DNA from: Neonectria sp. B-13
Taxonomy: Eukaryota; Ascomycota; Sordariomycetes; Hypocreales; Nectriaceae
DNA: 64,000 nt
Assembly (NCBI GenBank): GCA_002682825.1
Contig: NOKP01000028.1
Span: 248,001-312,000 of the forward strand
Direction: 5' to 3'
Shown here: positions 24,404 through 36,441 of the stretch, piece after piece
How positions within the stretch are numbered: position 1 is the first letter of the stretch
How the letters are laid out: the number at the start of each line of letters is the position of its first letter
Made by a program: the position numbers and the translations under genes
Notes under the pieces: model-generated
The model's input: only the letters and a program-made list of their open reading frames with translations
What the model was told of the DNA's origin: nothing
The model's database searches: none

Positions 24404-26224
24404 ATGTCAGGCTTCGAGGTCGCCGGTATTGTTCTAGGCAGCATACCACTCATTGTCTCAGCGCTGCATTACTATATGAGGGGCGTCAGCACCATCCAGA
24501 GTTTCCGATCTTACAAACGAGTCATCAGGAGCTTGATTCTTAGCCTTGAGACAGAGCACGTTGGTCTTCAGAATGTCTGCGAAAAGCTTTTAGTGGGAAT
24601 CGCCCCGCATATCCGCATCGAGGCAATGATTGACGACCCTTTTGGAGAGCTGTGGAAAGAGGACCAGCTGTTTAGCAAGCTACGACTGAGGCTCTGGAGG
24701 TCCTTCAATATTTTCGATGAGACGGTGCGTGATATGAGGGAAGCCATCCAGGAGATGATGGAGAGGCTGAATATCGGCCCAAATGGTGAGGTGGGTAATA
24801 CCTCGGGCATGGCCGTCAACATCCTGTCCTTGTCGTGTTACGTTATAGAAGGTTAGCTGACAGAACTAAAGGTTGAACAGGGTGAGAGCACATCGATAAA
24901 GAAGCTGTTGAAGCGCGCCTCATTCATCCTTCAACGATCAAATCACGAGGAAATCCTTACGAGAATCCGTGATGGAGTCTCAGTTCTTCAAAGACTAGTC
25001 ATCTTGAACGTTGAACTTGAGCCAGAGAGAAAGTCACGATCACAAGGAAGGCTGAACGGGCTTGTCAATGAAATGACAAACAGTATCTATCAGGCACTAC
25101 AGTCCACGATGATATGCAAATGTCCAAGCCTACACGATGTGGGTTTGAGACTAGCGCCTCCGTCACGAACCCTTATTCCCGAAGATGACGACGATGATGT
25201 TGTCAAGGAGTTGCAATTCCACCTCGCCATATCACACATGGCCCCATCGCAAAGCTCTTCTCTCAAGCAATGGAGTGAAATTCTTCTTCAGATTCGTGAC
25301 AGCCCGAAGGGCAAGCGGGCAGCACCGATTGCAACGCAAGCAGCAGCTTCTTCTAGACAGGGAGTCGGGTTTTCCGGGATACCGCAAGTAAGCAGGACGG
25401 CGAATTGCACTCAGTCAACGCAAACCTCTGTCATTGTCGAATCAACGTTAGCACATCTCGCTCTGGGTACGGTCTTGACAACTATAGACACCGGCCAACC
25501 ACGACGCATCAACGACCTATGCCATGCGATAAGTTTGATGTGGAAAAAGAAGTGCGGCGAGCAGTGCGGACATATTCAAGACTGCCATTCGAAAAAGAAC
25601 AGAGAGTACGGCGTTTACGTTCTCGACAGCCTGGGTAGTTGTGATAAGTGGACACTGGTCCCCTTGAAGGACGTCCTCCAGGACCAGAATTTGCTGTATA
25701 GCGACAGGCTGCGCCTAGCTTGGGTGATCGCTTCAAGTGTTTTACAAATGCATGGCACACCCTGGATCTCAAGTGTCCTGACTAGTGATGATATGTACAT
25801 CGTCCAGAAGGAGGGGGTACATCAGTACCAAAACGTCTTTGTTCTAAAGCATCTGCCTGAGTGAGTACAATCGGGGCAGAGTATCACAGCTAGGACGGCC
25901 TCTGGCAACCCAACCCTTCAACCTCTCGGAATACTACTCATCGAGCTCATCCTGGGACAGACAATGGAAAATCTCCAAGCAACCCAAGGCACGACCACTA
26001 AAAGTGGGATTCCCAAGCACGCTTTAGATTACGAGGCGGCAAACAAGCTCTTGGGCCGGGTCATCATGGTTGGAGGCCACGGGTACCATAATGCAGTGGA
26101 ACGTTGTCTTAGATATGACATATACCAGCAAGACTCGACTTTAGGGCAGGGAGGGTTACAGAGCGAGACTTTTGCGGGAATCATTGGTCCACTGGAACGG
26201 GACATGAACATGTCAATACAATAG
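24404..26224 (+). CDS. DUF7580-domain protein with hydrophobic HeLo-like N-terminus
   Basis: Exon 1 is 24404-24785. An intron of 78 bp follows (24786-24863; a second in-frame donor exists nearby). Exon 2 runs from 24864. The start MSGFEVAGIVLGSIPLIVSALHYY is a hydrophobic helix like those opening many fungal cell-death and STAND proteins. The rest is helical and ends in the DUF7580 C-terminal region. That region reads LRLAWVIASSVLQMHGTPWISS, DDMYIV, and then LQPLGILLIELILGQTMENL with a final Tyr/Arg-rich helix (NAVERCLRYDIY). It resembles a degenerate protein-kinase lobe. Between VLKHLPE and RTASGNP a TGA stop (25862-25864) interrupts the frame. The only way round it that I see is a 33-bp intron at 25861-25893 with GT-AG ends and no frame change. 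If it is not spliced, the protein stops early and loses its last 120 residues. Confidence 0.68.
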
Positions 26225-26467
26225 CAGCAATACGAATATGGATGTGGGACACATTGCCGTAACTCCTATTAAGTCACTACTGCAGCTGTTGTTGTGAAAT
26301 CACTGTTGTAGGACTTATTGAATCACTGCTCCGATGAAGAAAGGGCAACCCTTAACCATTGCATTAGCCCATTTTCATCCTCCCACTCGCGTGCTTTAGT
26401 TCAAAATACGCTAAAAGTGCGTTCACATACCCATATATCTTTAACAACCAGTGATTCCACTAAAAGA

Positions 26468-28365
26468 TTACCACCCGAAATGTTCGCAATGAAGCTCCAC
26501 CTCCGGCCCGTAAGATCGAATACATGATGCCGTCGTATTCCGTACCTCCGTCATCAACCCCTCAGGACCACAGCCCATAACCAGGACACGCTTGGGAGCT
26601 GGAATCTCGTCGATGATCGTGTGGATCAGGGACCTGACACATGGTCTTCCGTAAGCGATGGGGTGGTTGTGGACGTGAGCTGGGAGCTCGAGTCCTCCCA
26701 CGGGAGATTCTGGATCGATCTCTGTCTCAATTGGTGACTCCTTTTCCGAATCTATGGAAATGCTGAAAGTTTGGATCTGTGGCGCATGAAATGGGTCACT
26801 CTGGGAAGAGAATTTGTTCGTTGTGGTGCGTAGACTTTGCTTGGACGATGAATCGATGACTGTGTTGGTAACTTCCGGCCCCGATGCTCTGGTGACGTGG
26901 ATTTGAACAGAAACACGTAAATCGTTCTCGAGGGTCCTGAGATGACTAGAGAACCAACTCAGGTAAGCTATCACTCGTTAGCATCCTTATCGCCCTAGAG
27001 AGGCGTTTACTCACATTGCTGTTTGACTATCCAGATGAAAGCGATACTCTTCGTTTCGTCACTTCCCATCTTCTTAAGCATATTCAACGCTATTCCGAAT
27101 GTAAAACTCGCTCCACCACCTCCAGCCACCAGGACAACCTTGTCATACTCCGTGGGGTCTGGAAATGTACCGTACGAACCCTCGACTGAAGCCTTTAAGG
27201 GTACACCAGGGTGTCCCATAGCATGCTTGTGCAACTCGCGCGTGAACCCATCGTACGACGCTACTACAAACTCGAGGGGATCTGTCGCCGCAATCGTGAA
27301 TGGGTGAGTCTCGCACATGCGTATGCTGGGTATCCAGAGGAAACAATGCTTCCCAGAGACAGCGCCAGAAGGAGGCTTTGTCAGGGAAACTCGAGTGCCG
27401 CCGTTAGGCAGGGGTGTAAGTTTGGCAAAGTTGTTCGCGCTATACATAGCGAGACGGGTCATGCGGATGAGGCGGTCGAGGACCCAGATGCCACCGGCGA
27501 CGCAAGTTGCGATCAAGATCTTCTTGCTAATCTCTGGCTGGTGAAGGCCAACAGTGACGATACCTACCATCCAGAACGAAATGTGGAGGTAATAGAAGAG
27601 CTCATACCACCAACGTCGGATAACCGCCCCGGTAAAGGCGAGAAGAATGAATGCAACACCAGCTATCGCGCCGAAAATTTCTTCGAGGTGAGCTAGTCGC
27701 TCGATTTGACCGGCTTGAGCGAAGTATGAGACGTAGCAGCCGGTGTGGATGATTACGAAGACAACAGTCGTGTATCCGGCGATTTTGTGAAGAATATTCA
27801 AACGCTCATATGACCAGGCCGTCAGAAAGGCCAATGGCGTGTTCTTCAGCGATAAGAACACGACAAGGACCATATTGGCAATGGTCATCCTTAGGAGGCT
27901 CAGCTTTGTTTTTGGGTTGAGGGAGAGTTGGAACCTTACCATCCTGTCCTTGAAGCCATGTTGGTGTGCATCGGCATGTTGTTATTGTCGATATTCGTGA
28001 AGGTGATGATGATATTGATAGTCAAATAAACGCAGATGATGATCGCGTGACCGGCAGAGGGCGAGGCAGGTACTTTGCGAAGAGATATGTTTCGAACTTT
28101 GCTACCATGCCGCGTTAGTATAGACCTAATCCAGGAATGTGTGCTCTTACCGAGATAGAATGACGAGAAGAGATGTGTTCTTCGGCCCCTTTCCCATAAG
28201 CCCCATCTGGGGCCCTGTGCGTCGCACAAGGTGGAAGAGAATATACACAGCGGCCAGTGCAGTCATCGCGGCAATAAAAGCCAGCATTGACTCGTGGTTC
28301 ATCCTGGCTCGGCGAGCAAACTTTTCCGGAAGGGCAGATGGCCCATGTCCAGATCCGCCTGCCAT
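26468..28365 (-). CDS. Ferric-chelate reductase / FRE-type transmembrane oxidoreductase, 583 aa, four exons
   Basis: Exons in transcript order: 28365-28151, 28101-27940, 27889-27015 and 26967-26468 (1752 nt). A ferric-reductase-like membrane domain comes first, with helices including LAFIAAMTALAAVYILFHLV and HAIIICVYLTINIIITF. Haem-ligand-type histidines lie in ERLNILHKIAGYTTVVFVIIHTG and ELFYYLHISFWMVGIVTVGLHQ. Next is the FAD-binding HPFTIAATDP and the NAD(P)H site VVLVAGGGGASFTFGIALNML. The protein closes with VLVMGCGPEGL and VELHCEHFGW, the usual FRE end. These enzymes move electrons from NADPH across the plasma membrane to reduce ferric or cupric ions before uptake. A signal peptide is not evident, and the family usually has an extracytosolic N-terminus. 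It converges on the DUF7580 gene with 243 bp between the stops. Confidence 0.88.
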
Positions 28366-31300
28366 TGCTTAATGCGATTGCTTTGTTGCGAAGACAGCAA
28401 TTCGAGCTTGAGAGACAAGCAGCTGAGGATGATTCGATGCAGATTCCACAGATCCGGAGGTGAATTCCTCGAGTTGAGCTGAAGGGCACAGGCGATAAGA
28501 GTTATTCGTCGGTCTAGAAACCAAGTTGTTCCTGGCGACAAGGTTAGAGTTGGAAAGGCGTGAAAGGGGTTTATCTTCACCGGAACTGTAGTACCTTTTG
28601 AGATCCAACGGCTCTCGTAGTTCTTCGCTTCCTGCGTCTAACTTGCGTGAGCTAGTGTTCTCCGTAAGCGAGGTGAATCAACACTGAGGGTATGCTATTC
28701 TCTATAGCTTGACTCAATGATTGCGCCGGGCTGGCTTCTGAAGAGAACTTTGTTGGAAGGGAAAATGGACCACAAACATGGCTTCACCCAACCTGGCTTT
28801 ATGCTTCTTATAATACGAGGGGTCTTCCTAGTCATGAATGGACACCACCCAAGAACGCCCAATGGCGACCGGGAGAAGATGGGCTGACCGTCCGTCTCGG
28901 GATTCTCCGATGCATTGCTAAAACAAACCGGCTGTGAGTTAGTATATTGAAGACCTCCGCCTATTGGTAGGTGTTCTGAGATTGATAGGGCCACTCGCGG
29001 AAACGGAGCTCCGAGTTTGAAACAGGAAGCACCCTTATTCAATTTGACCGAAGAGTTCGCGACAGATTAAGCATCTGTGTGACGCCAATAGTCGGCCCGC
29101 CGGTTAGTGCCCCGTAATGGCTTTACCCGTCGATCCTATCGCAGGGCCCGCTCACCCATGTCGCCGGTTAAGGTGTTCACAATCGTTGATGTTGAAGTTA
29201 TGAACAGTAAATATTGGCACACCTAGAATTTGATTTTCAGCGTCCCTCCGCTCGACTATTCTAGAAACTCGCTCCTTTACCCGATGGGTTAAGTCAGAAG
29301 CGATATGTCTCCGGCTAGTTAGTCCGCTGGTCTCTCCAACTCTGGATGTGACGATGAGCGGGTCGGTTTCCCGCCGTGCCGAATGGTGTTATCCCGTGGC
29401 CTATACTACGCTATATAACCTACCTCAATGTAGGGTACTTTACCTTTGACGCAGCGATACATTGAAAATGAACACAGGGCAATGTTGGAGGCCCTGTCAT
29501 CCTGTTGGAACTGGTGTATAAGGCACCAAGAGCGACGCTGTGGCTGCCCCGGGCTGCAATGCTTTCCACGCACCCAGTCATTCAGCCATCTCCCAGACCA
29601 AAGACGCTTTGCTACACACCCTCCCAGCTTGACTCATGAAGTGCACGCCTAAGACATCAGGTCTGCTGAACCGCTTACCACGGTCCGCATAACCGCCGCC
29701 AGATGTTTTATGTGTGCTGGGGCTCTCATCTTGATCATATATGGGAGATATCGGATAGGGCGCATCTAGAAGCCAGCAAAAATGAAACGGAAATGGGTAT
29801 CCTGGGACAAAATCACTGCAAGAGAATCAAAGATACATTCACGAATGGTATTAAACAGTGAGACAGGCGAGGAGGCAGGGGTAATAGCCCAGGGGTGGAA
29901 CTGAAATCTAGAGACCAAATAGAAACTGGCTACCACATGCTCTGTTAGACCACCCCCTTTTACGGCTCCGACCTGCACTTCAGGACAATGCAGTGAACTT
30001 TCAACTTCCAAGATTATTGATATGCGGATGCTCAGGGGTAAATTTGGCTCTTAGCTTGAGGGAATTTGAAGTCGGCAATTTAGAGCCCGAACCACAAACT
30101 TCAGCAGCCGGTACGACAGGCTTGCCAAGCGTGACGCTGATGCAGATCGTTCCATTTCGGTCAGATGTAGAGGAGCCGCTTCTAAAACTAACGTGCCACG
30201 ATCTATTGGGTCTTTTGGGGGCTTAAACAGCATCCTCCAGATGTACAAGACCCGCGGTTAGTCGCGAGGACGATGAGGTTGCAGGCGGCCCGACTCCATG
30301 CAAGCGCAGTGTCTACAACATACAAATGGGTATGATCGTCTGCATCCCTTGCTGCTAAAAGAAAAAGAGAAATAGCCTGGCAGAGGTCGGCCTCGGTATT
30401 GAAGTTGCTACCCTAGAGATCGCAGTTGGCAAGGTTCTTGCTGACTGCACAGCCTCTATAATACTGTAATACACTATATAAATGCCGTGAGGTAAGGGTA
30501 ATATATACTAGCGCGTTTAATTATTTTAACTTAACTAATAGGTGTAATTGCGATTGGGTAGAACATACCTATTGCACTATGATTAGAAAGAACTGAGCCA
30601 ACTGAGCCAAATCTCCCGTAAAGCTCCTGGATCTGAGATTTCTGTGTATTCACGTGGGGGAGGCCAGAGATACGACAATTTTCCACAATGTTTTAATCCG
30701 ACGAGTCTGTTGTCGCCGATAGAAGGTTTACTTAGTGGTTGGCAACTACGTCAACCATGACATACAGCTCTACTCACATGCCAGTGTATATGGTCAGGAG
30801 AGAAGCGTACGTAGTTGATAAATTGTCATGAGTGGCATTGACTAGGATCTTGAGATCATCGGCTGTGCCATGATTTGAGTTGGTGACGTAGAGGTCTTGT
30901 GTCTGAGTTGAAATGTGGGTTATGAAGCCAAGAAGACATCTCCATCATTTAGCTGTCATCCCGACAAAGGGCCGACTTTATGCACAGACTCAGTGTATTT
31001 CGGCGACAATCCCATAGCGGATCAAGGGCCGGTGGTGGTTCAAAGAAACGCAGATGCAATACGTCGACGCCAGGTCGCTTCACAGCTTGGGAGATGGAAG
31101 CGAAACTGGGACGTTGATGGGTGCATGTCAGTGCGGGGCATAACTTAAGCTTTCTACTTCAAGCCGGTAAGACTCCGCCTCGGCTGCGGGGACTCCGCCT
31201 GAAGCTCTTGGCACTGGACTTTCGCTCTGGGGTTCTGTAAACGAGCTTTCCCATGTGGACTAGATCGCCCTAGGTTCTCCGGTCTTGCGGCGCCCTATGA

Positions 31301-32202
31301 CAGTTGCAATACCCGAGGACGTGAACTGTCTAGTTTCCTTTTTGCTTCTGAGCCCCTCGTGAGCCTATGGCTTCTGCGCATATCGTAAATGCCCACTGTC
31401 TAGTCCACTGCCGCCAAACCGAAAGGCCCTGTCAAACACACGGTCCTGCTCCCTCTCTATCTGCCCCATTGCCTTTTCAGTGTCCTCAAAGGGCCGAATG
31501 ACAAGATGCATTTGTCTCAATTCTCTGCAGCCCCTCAGCCCCGGAGATTGATCCCTTAATTGGTAGTGTATTGTATTTGTCGGTTTTCGGAAGTCCAGTT
31601 ACCTGTGATTCCGATCCGTTTCGGAACTCGGAATTCTGAGGATCTCCAGTCTAAATCAGCTATAAGATTTCCAATGCAAAAGGAGTCATGATACGGAGAA
31701 ATGGACTTCGCGGGGCCACGAGAGAGCGGAGCCCGAGAATACTGTAGGCGCATGATGCATCACGGCAGGAAACCATCTCAACTGGGCCAGTGGTCTCCGT
31801 CGGTGTGTCGGAGTCGACTTCGGCACTAGTTAAGCGCCTTCATTCTCGGCTACTATAACAGAATGCATTACCTTGGTCCCCCGGATTTGCCACAGTCGGC
31901 TACATCTGGGGAAAGGCGTTGCGGAGAAGGGCCGATTGCACGTCGACTGGATCTACTTCGGCCTTACCAGGGGTAGGCCACGCAGCAAAATACACCAAGC
32001 ATGTGAAATGACCATCATAAGTCCCGGACGGCATTATCACCGTGAGACCGTATGGAGTCCACGGCATTGTATAAGAAGTACAAATATACCTTGAATGTAG
32101 ACTTGGAACGCTAAGGTCTGAGAGAAGCCGTCAGCACGTCCTAGATTACTTGACTCACCCGACTTAACGATCAAGATTCCGCTTGTGCAAGCAACATTCA
32201 AG
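28366..32202. other. Long gene-poor interval
   Basis: Across 3.8 kb I find only short frames without recognisable sequence. About 30460-30560 is AT-rich. Near 31170-31200 the word GACTCCGCCT occurs twice. The left end must hold the ferric reductase promoter, and the right end the promoter of the LPMO gene. It could contain unseen non-coding transcripts or eroded repeats. Confidence 0.4.
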
Positions 32203-33402
32203 ATGAAGTCCTCCGCTATTCTTTGTCTCGTCAACTTCGTTTCGTCCGTTCTCGGGCACGGCTACCTCACTATCCCCAAGAGCCGGACCCGTCTGGGCGC
32301 AGAGGTAAGTCAAAATTTCTATCGTGCAAGCAATAAGCAATTCTAATTTTGACCGCAGGCTGGAAAAGACACCTGCCCTGAGTGTACCATTCGCGAGCCC
32401 GTCGACGCATGGCCCGATGTGACGAAGGCAACTGTCGGGCGGAGCGGCCCTTGCGGATACAACGCAAGAGTCTCGATTGACTACAATCAACCAGGCTCCG
32501 ATTGGGGTGATGCGCCTGTCGCGACGTATAAACCTGGCCAGGTAGTGGATGTTGAATGGTGCGTCGACCACAATGGTGATCATGGCGGCATGTTCAGTTA
32601 CCGCATCTGCCAAGATCAGTCCATCGTCGATAAGTTCATCAACCCAGCCTACCTCCCAACCGAGGCAGAGAAGGAAGAAGCCGAGCTCTGCTTCCAGAAG
32701 GGCACCCTGGACTGCAATGATGTCTCCGGGCAGACTTGCGGCTTCAACCCTGACTGCCAGCAAGGGCAGCCATGCTGGCGCAACGACTGGTTCACGTGCA
32801 ACGCCTTCCAGGCCGATACCAGACGGGCCTGCCAGGGTGTCGATGCTGCTCCTCTAGGATCTTGCTACACCTCCATTGCAGGAGGATACAAGGTTACTAA
32901 GAAAATCAAAATTCCCGACTATGTTTCCGACCACACCCTCTTCTCGTTCCGATGGAATTCCTTCCAGACAGCTCAAGTCTACTTCTCCTGCGCCGACATT
33001 GCCATCACTGGAGACTCAGGTGGCAACCCACCCGCTACGGGCACTACCAAAACCATTGCCAGCTCAACGAGCACTGCTTGTACTGTAGCTAGCAGCGTCG
33101 TGGTGACTTTCACCGAGCGTGTTACCACCGTTCCCGGACAGACCATCAAAATTGCCGGCTCGATCCCCGAGCTAGGCAACTGGAGCTCCTCTTCCGCCCC
33201 GGCGCTGTCTGCCGCTCAATACACGAGCTCGAATCCTTTGTGGAGCTACACGGTTACTCTTCCAGCTGGTCAGAAGCTCCAGTACAAGTTCATTACCGTC
33301 CAGTCAAATGGGGAAGTCAAGTGGGAAAGCGATCCGAACCGTGTCTTCACTGTTCCTACTGGTTGTCAGCAGAGCATCACCGTGGATAGCAGTTGGCGAT
33401 AA
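32203..33402 (+). CDS. Starch-active lytic polysaccharide monooxygenase (AA13) with CBM20, 381 aa, two exons
   Basis: Exons are 32203-32304 and 32359-33402. An 18-residue signal peptide ends at VLG, leaving an N-terminal histidine ([10 protein letters not shown]), the first ligand of the copper histidine brace. The AA13 hallmarks follow: [29 protein letters not shown], and the second copper histidine in [15 protein letters not shown] (about residue 103). There are many paired cysteines, and [17 protein letters not shown] closes the catalytic domain. After a Thr/Ser-rich linker, residues about 280-381 are a CBM20 starch-binding module ([27 protein letters not shown] and the Trp in KWESDPNR). 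AA13 enzymes oxidatively cut alpha-1,4 links in granular starch and boost amylases. The secreted GH13 amylase 7.5 kb downstream would be a natural partner. Intron position and phase are clean (GAG|GTAAGT). Confidence 0.93.
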
Positions 33403-34177
33403 GTTGTGGGTGAAGGACAAGAAAGGACGAGGGCATTGGGATTCTGTGTATTGACATCAGGAACTGTCTTTATTATTTATCAACGAAACATGGCTAGCTT
33501 ATCGAGATCGTTAGGAGAGTGCTGTTACTGTCAAAACCCTATGTTAGCTATATTCCTAGACCATCTTGAGCGCCTACCTTGCGGCCCCAACTTGATGGTT
33601 CTGATAGTCGATAAAAAAGACCACCTTTAAACCCTCTTTCAAAATATTATTTATTTTTACTAAGGCTACTGTGTTGGAGGATTTACGCACTTGGTGTTTA
33701 ATGCTAGCAAGTGTAACTCCAATTGGCTGCACCTACTTAAGGGATTGTAATAGTCACTTATTAGCTGTATTCATCTCCTTTCTTTTTATTAATTTATTAC
33801 TTGTTTAGGCTATCCTTACCTTGTCTTATTTTCTACTATAACTTTAGCTACTGCTATAACTAATTTTAACATTCATAACTAACTTTGACTACCACTGAAT
33901 TTCCCCTCTTTTGATCATTCTTAGGGTTTTGGAATTATTCTTCTAGCATTCCTTGGGCTTGTGCAATTGCTGTTTCTTCCCTCCCAATCGGACTGTGCTA
34001 GGGTAGAATTTTCCTAGGTGGTATCTTTACACTAAAGTGCGCATTCTATTAGTAGAACATATATTATTAAAAGCTATTATAGTTAAATAAATCCTTTTAT
34101 GACTCCAACGATGCGAAGTATTTTAGAAGCAACTAAAAACAGATTAATTATCATATTTCAAATACAGAACAATTATA
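33403..34177. other. AT-rich island with stop-rich relic frame
   Basis: About 33630-34140 is strongly AT-rich. One minus-strand frame around 33990-33900 stays coding-like (EETAIAQAQGMLEE, then NPKNDQKRGN) before dissolving into TAA and TAG codons. That is what RIP would leave of an old transposon or gene. No element can be named. Confidence 0.4.
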
Positions 34178-35975
34178 CTACGCAATATAGACCCAAGCTG
34201 ACATATCATACTCATAGTTAACCATCTGAACGTCATCTTTATGAAAATTATGCAACATCAGCCAACATATCATGCGAAATACCAGGCAGCACCAGATGGC
34301 GCTTCGTGATAGCTCAAGTTGTAGTGCAGTAATTGTCAACTGCCTTTGACAACAATTGCTAGCTGAGCCACAAGCAAGAACCCGAGGACGAATCGTGTAG
34401 AAATACTTCTGCATGAGTCCTCGCTCTACCAACTCTCTAGGTAGGAGGGAAAGGTCTTGAAAAGAAATGTTGTCTTGAGTTGCCTCTCCACAGGGTTGAA
34501 TGGCTGCAAGTAAGGTTTCTTGGAGATGACAACGTAGCACATCCAATACCGCCTGTTGCTGGGTGCTCTTCAGAATTCGATCTGTCTCGTCCAAGGCATC
34601 GTGCAAATGGTTGAGTTGCATAGGCGCATGATTATGATCTTGTCCTTGAGGGAGGGCATCGTTCAGTGCAGAAGCCACGGCACAAATCTTCTTCAGTTCC
34701 TCTGTTGTTTCTAGTTGTTGGTAAGAAAGTCGATTCTTTTCTTCTGAAACCAGATGGCTGAATGCGTCTAAAAGCCGACGTTGTGAAAACCGGTGTCTTT
34801 TCCATGGACACCTTGTAGGGTTGGGGAGGTACGTGAAGCATCGATCTTTGATGTGCAGGGTTCGTGCAAGCATGCCTAAGATTTCAAACACCACTGTACA
34901 TGTTAGCTTCAGAGCGGGTGGTGTGATGTGCCTTTATGGTAGTCTTACCTGGAAAGAGGGGTGCGCTCTGTTCCCCCTCAAGATATGCGCAAATCGAGAC
35001 TCTATTACATCCGATCACATTCAGTGTATCTGCGATTTGCTCGCGGGTGCTCAGACACAATTTCTCTAAGCTCTTTGGTGTGAATGATGGAATCTCATCT
35101 GGCTCCTCTGCCAAGAAGTCTCCACTCGCATAGAATGTAGGGACGGTTCCGAAGCACAGTTCCCTAATCTCAGGGGTTGGGATAACTCTAGTTTCCCTGA
35201 ACGAGTTGGAGCCAGTCTCATGGAAGTCAAAGACAACTCCAATGCCTTTGTGCACAGTTCCAGTCAGGCTATAGCCGTTGCCGAGGGCACGATATCCCAA
35301 CCTAGCGTCGAATGTCTTCCAGTGAAGGCCAAGGAGTGCTGCCAGCTCGATCAGATGTCTCATTGAAGTAATTGCGAAGGGGTGTTTCGTGATGCTATTT
35401 CCGTCAAAACGTTGTTTGTACTTTTGGACACCAACTGCGAGAACTGCCGTATTTTGTACCTCTGGTTGTTTAGTCTCGTGTTTTAGGTGCCATACCATCT
35501 GTTCCCAGTCCAGCGAGTATTTTTCCATCCTCTGTAAAACATCAAGGAGAATCAGCCATGTGGCAGAGTTGGTTTGGCCATCGTATAGGATTCTTCTGGC
35601 GAGCGCCTCGTCGTCTGGGCAATCAGGGTCCGGCTCAAGGCTCCCGGTCTTTTCGCAGCTGCCCGTGCTGCCGTCGATATACCAAATTGTCCCGCCGTCA
35701 ATAAGACCCTTCGTGTCACCTTTACGGGCTAAAAAGATGGCGGGAGTGCCAAATTCTGTATCGTAAAGGACGGAGGTCCAGTTGAAGCGCGCTGATGTGT
35801 GCCTTGCCCACTTGCCAATCGCGGGCTTATTCGCGCGAGGCGCGCTGTCAATGGCCGCATGGAAGATGTGGAGGCAGAGCCAGAAGCATTGAACGAGAAT
35901 AATTGTTAATAAACTGGCTGCAATTGCGACAACAGGTGTGAAAGTCATTCTGGTCGGCGTTGTGATTAGAAGCAC
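34178..35975 (-). CDS. Modin-like membrane protein, about 571-580 aa, two exons
   Basis: Exons in transcript order are 35975-34949 and 34893-34178 (1743 nt). A start nine codons further in (35948) is equally good. One N-terminal membrane helix (AIAASLLTIILVQCFWLCL) precedes conserved family blocks. These are GKWARHTSARFNWTSVLYDTEFGTPAIFLAR, WLILLDVLQRME, TAVLAVGVQKYKQRFD, ITSMRHLIELAALLGLHWK and RVIPTPEIRELCFGTVPTFYASGD. The blocks are typical of fungal proteins annotated as modin, a name taken from the Podospora anserina mod gene linked to vegetative incompatibility and female development. A hydrophobic segment near the C-terminus (SAIWCCLVFRMICWLML) may be a second helix. Molecular function is unknown. 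It is transcribed divergently from the NACHT gene at 36442. Confidence 0.7.
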
Positions 35976-36441
35976 ATTTGTCCGATAGAGTGGTAGAGCG
36001 ACGAGGAAATCAAAGTGAGGCTTTCAAGAGGGAAGCCACAGCTTGTTATGCTCCTTTTCATCGTAAACGGTTGGCCTTCTCTTCGTCACCCGCTGAACTT
36101 GATTCGTCGAAATCAGCCAATATCATTCCAGGTGGAGACAGATAATGCAGGATGTCAGCCCGCTTCGAATCCAGGTGGCGTTGAAGTGCTCAGCCGAATT
36201 GCCTTGCATAGCTGCCTGATCTCTGCCTAAATCAAGCGTGTCCCGATCCCCCTTTGGGTGAGGGATCTCACTTTAATGTTATTTTCTTCAAATTGATCCG
36301 ACTAAATCTCATGCAAACATTCTCACAAGACCGTCGTGGGTCCCCAATCGCTAGCGAATACCGTATCTCCAGAGCTCCTTTGAATATCTTGCCCTCGGCC
36401 TCGTTTGGCCAGCCTCTTGAGTCGAAACTTAAATAGCGAAA
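35976..36441. promoter_or_regulatory. Shared intergenic promoter of modin-like and NACHT genes
   Basis: The two start codons face away from each other with 466 bp between them. No frame of note lies inside. Short divergent spacing suggests, but does not prove, joint control. Confidence 0.45.

Noticed and set aside
28695..29042. 115-residue minus-strand frame upstream of the ferric reductase
   Set aside because: No signal peptide, domain or splice link to the reductase; treated as 5' flank.
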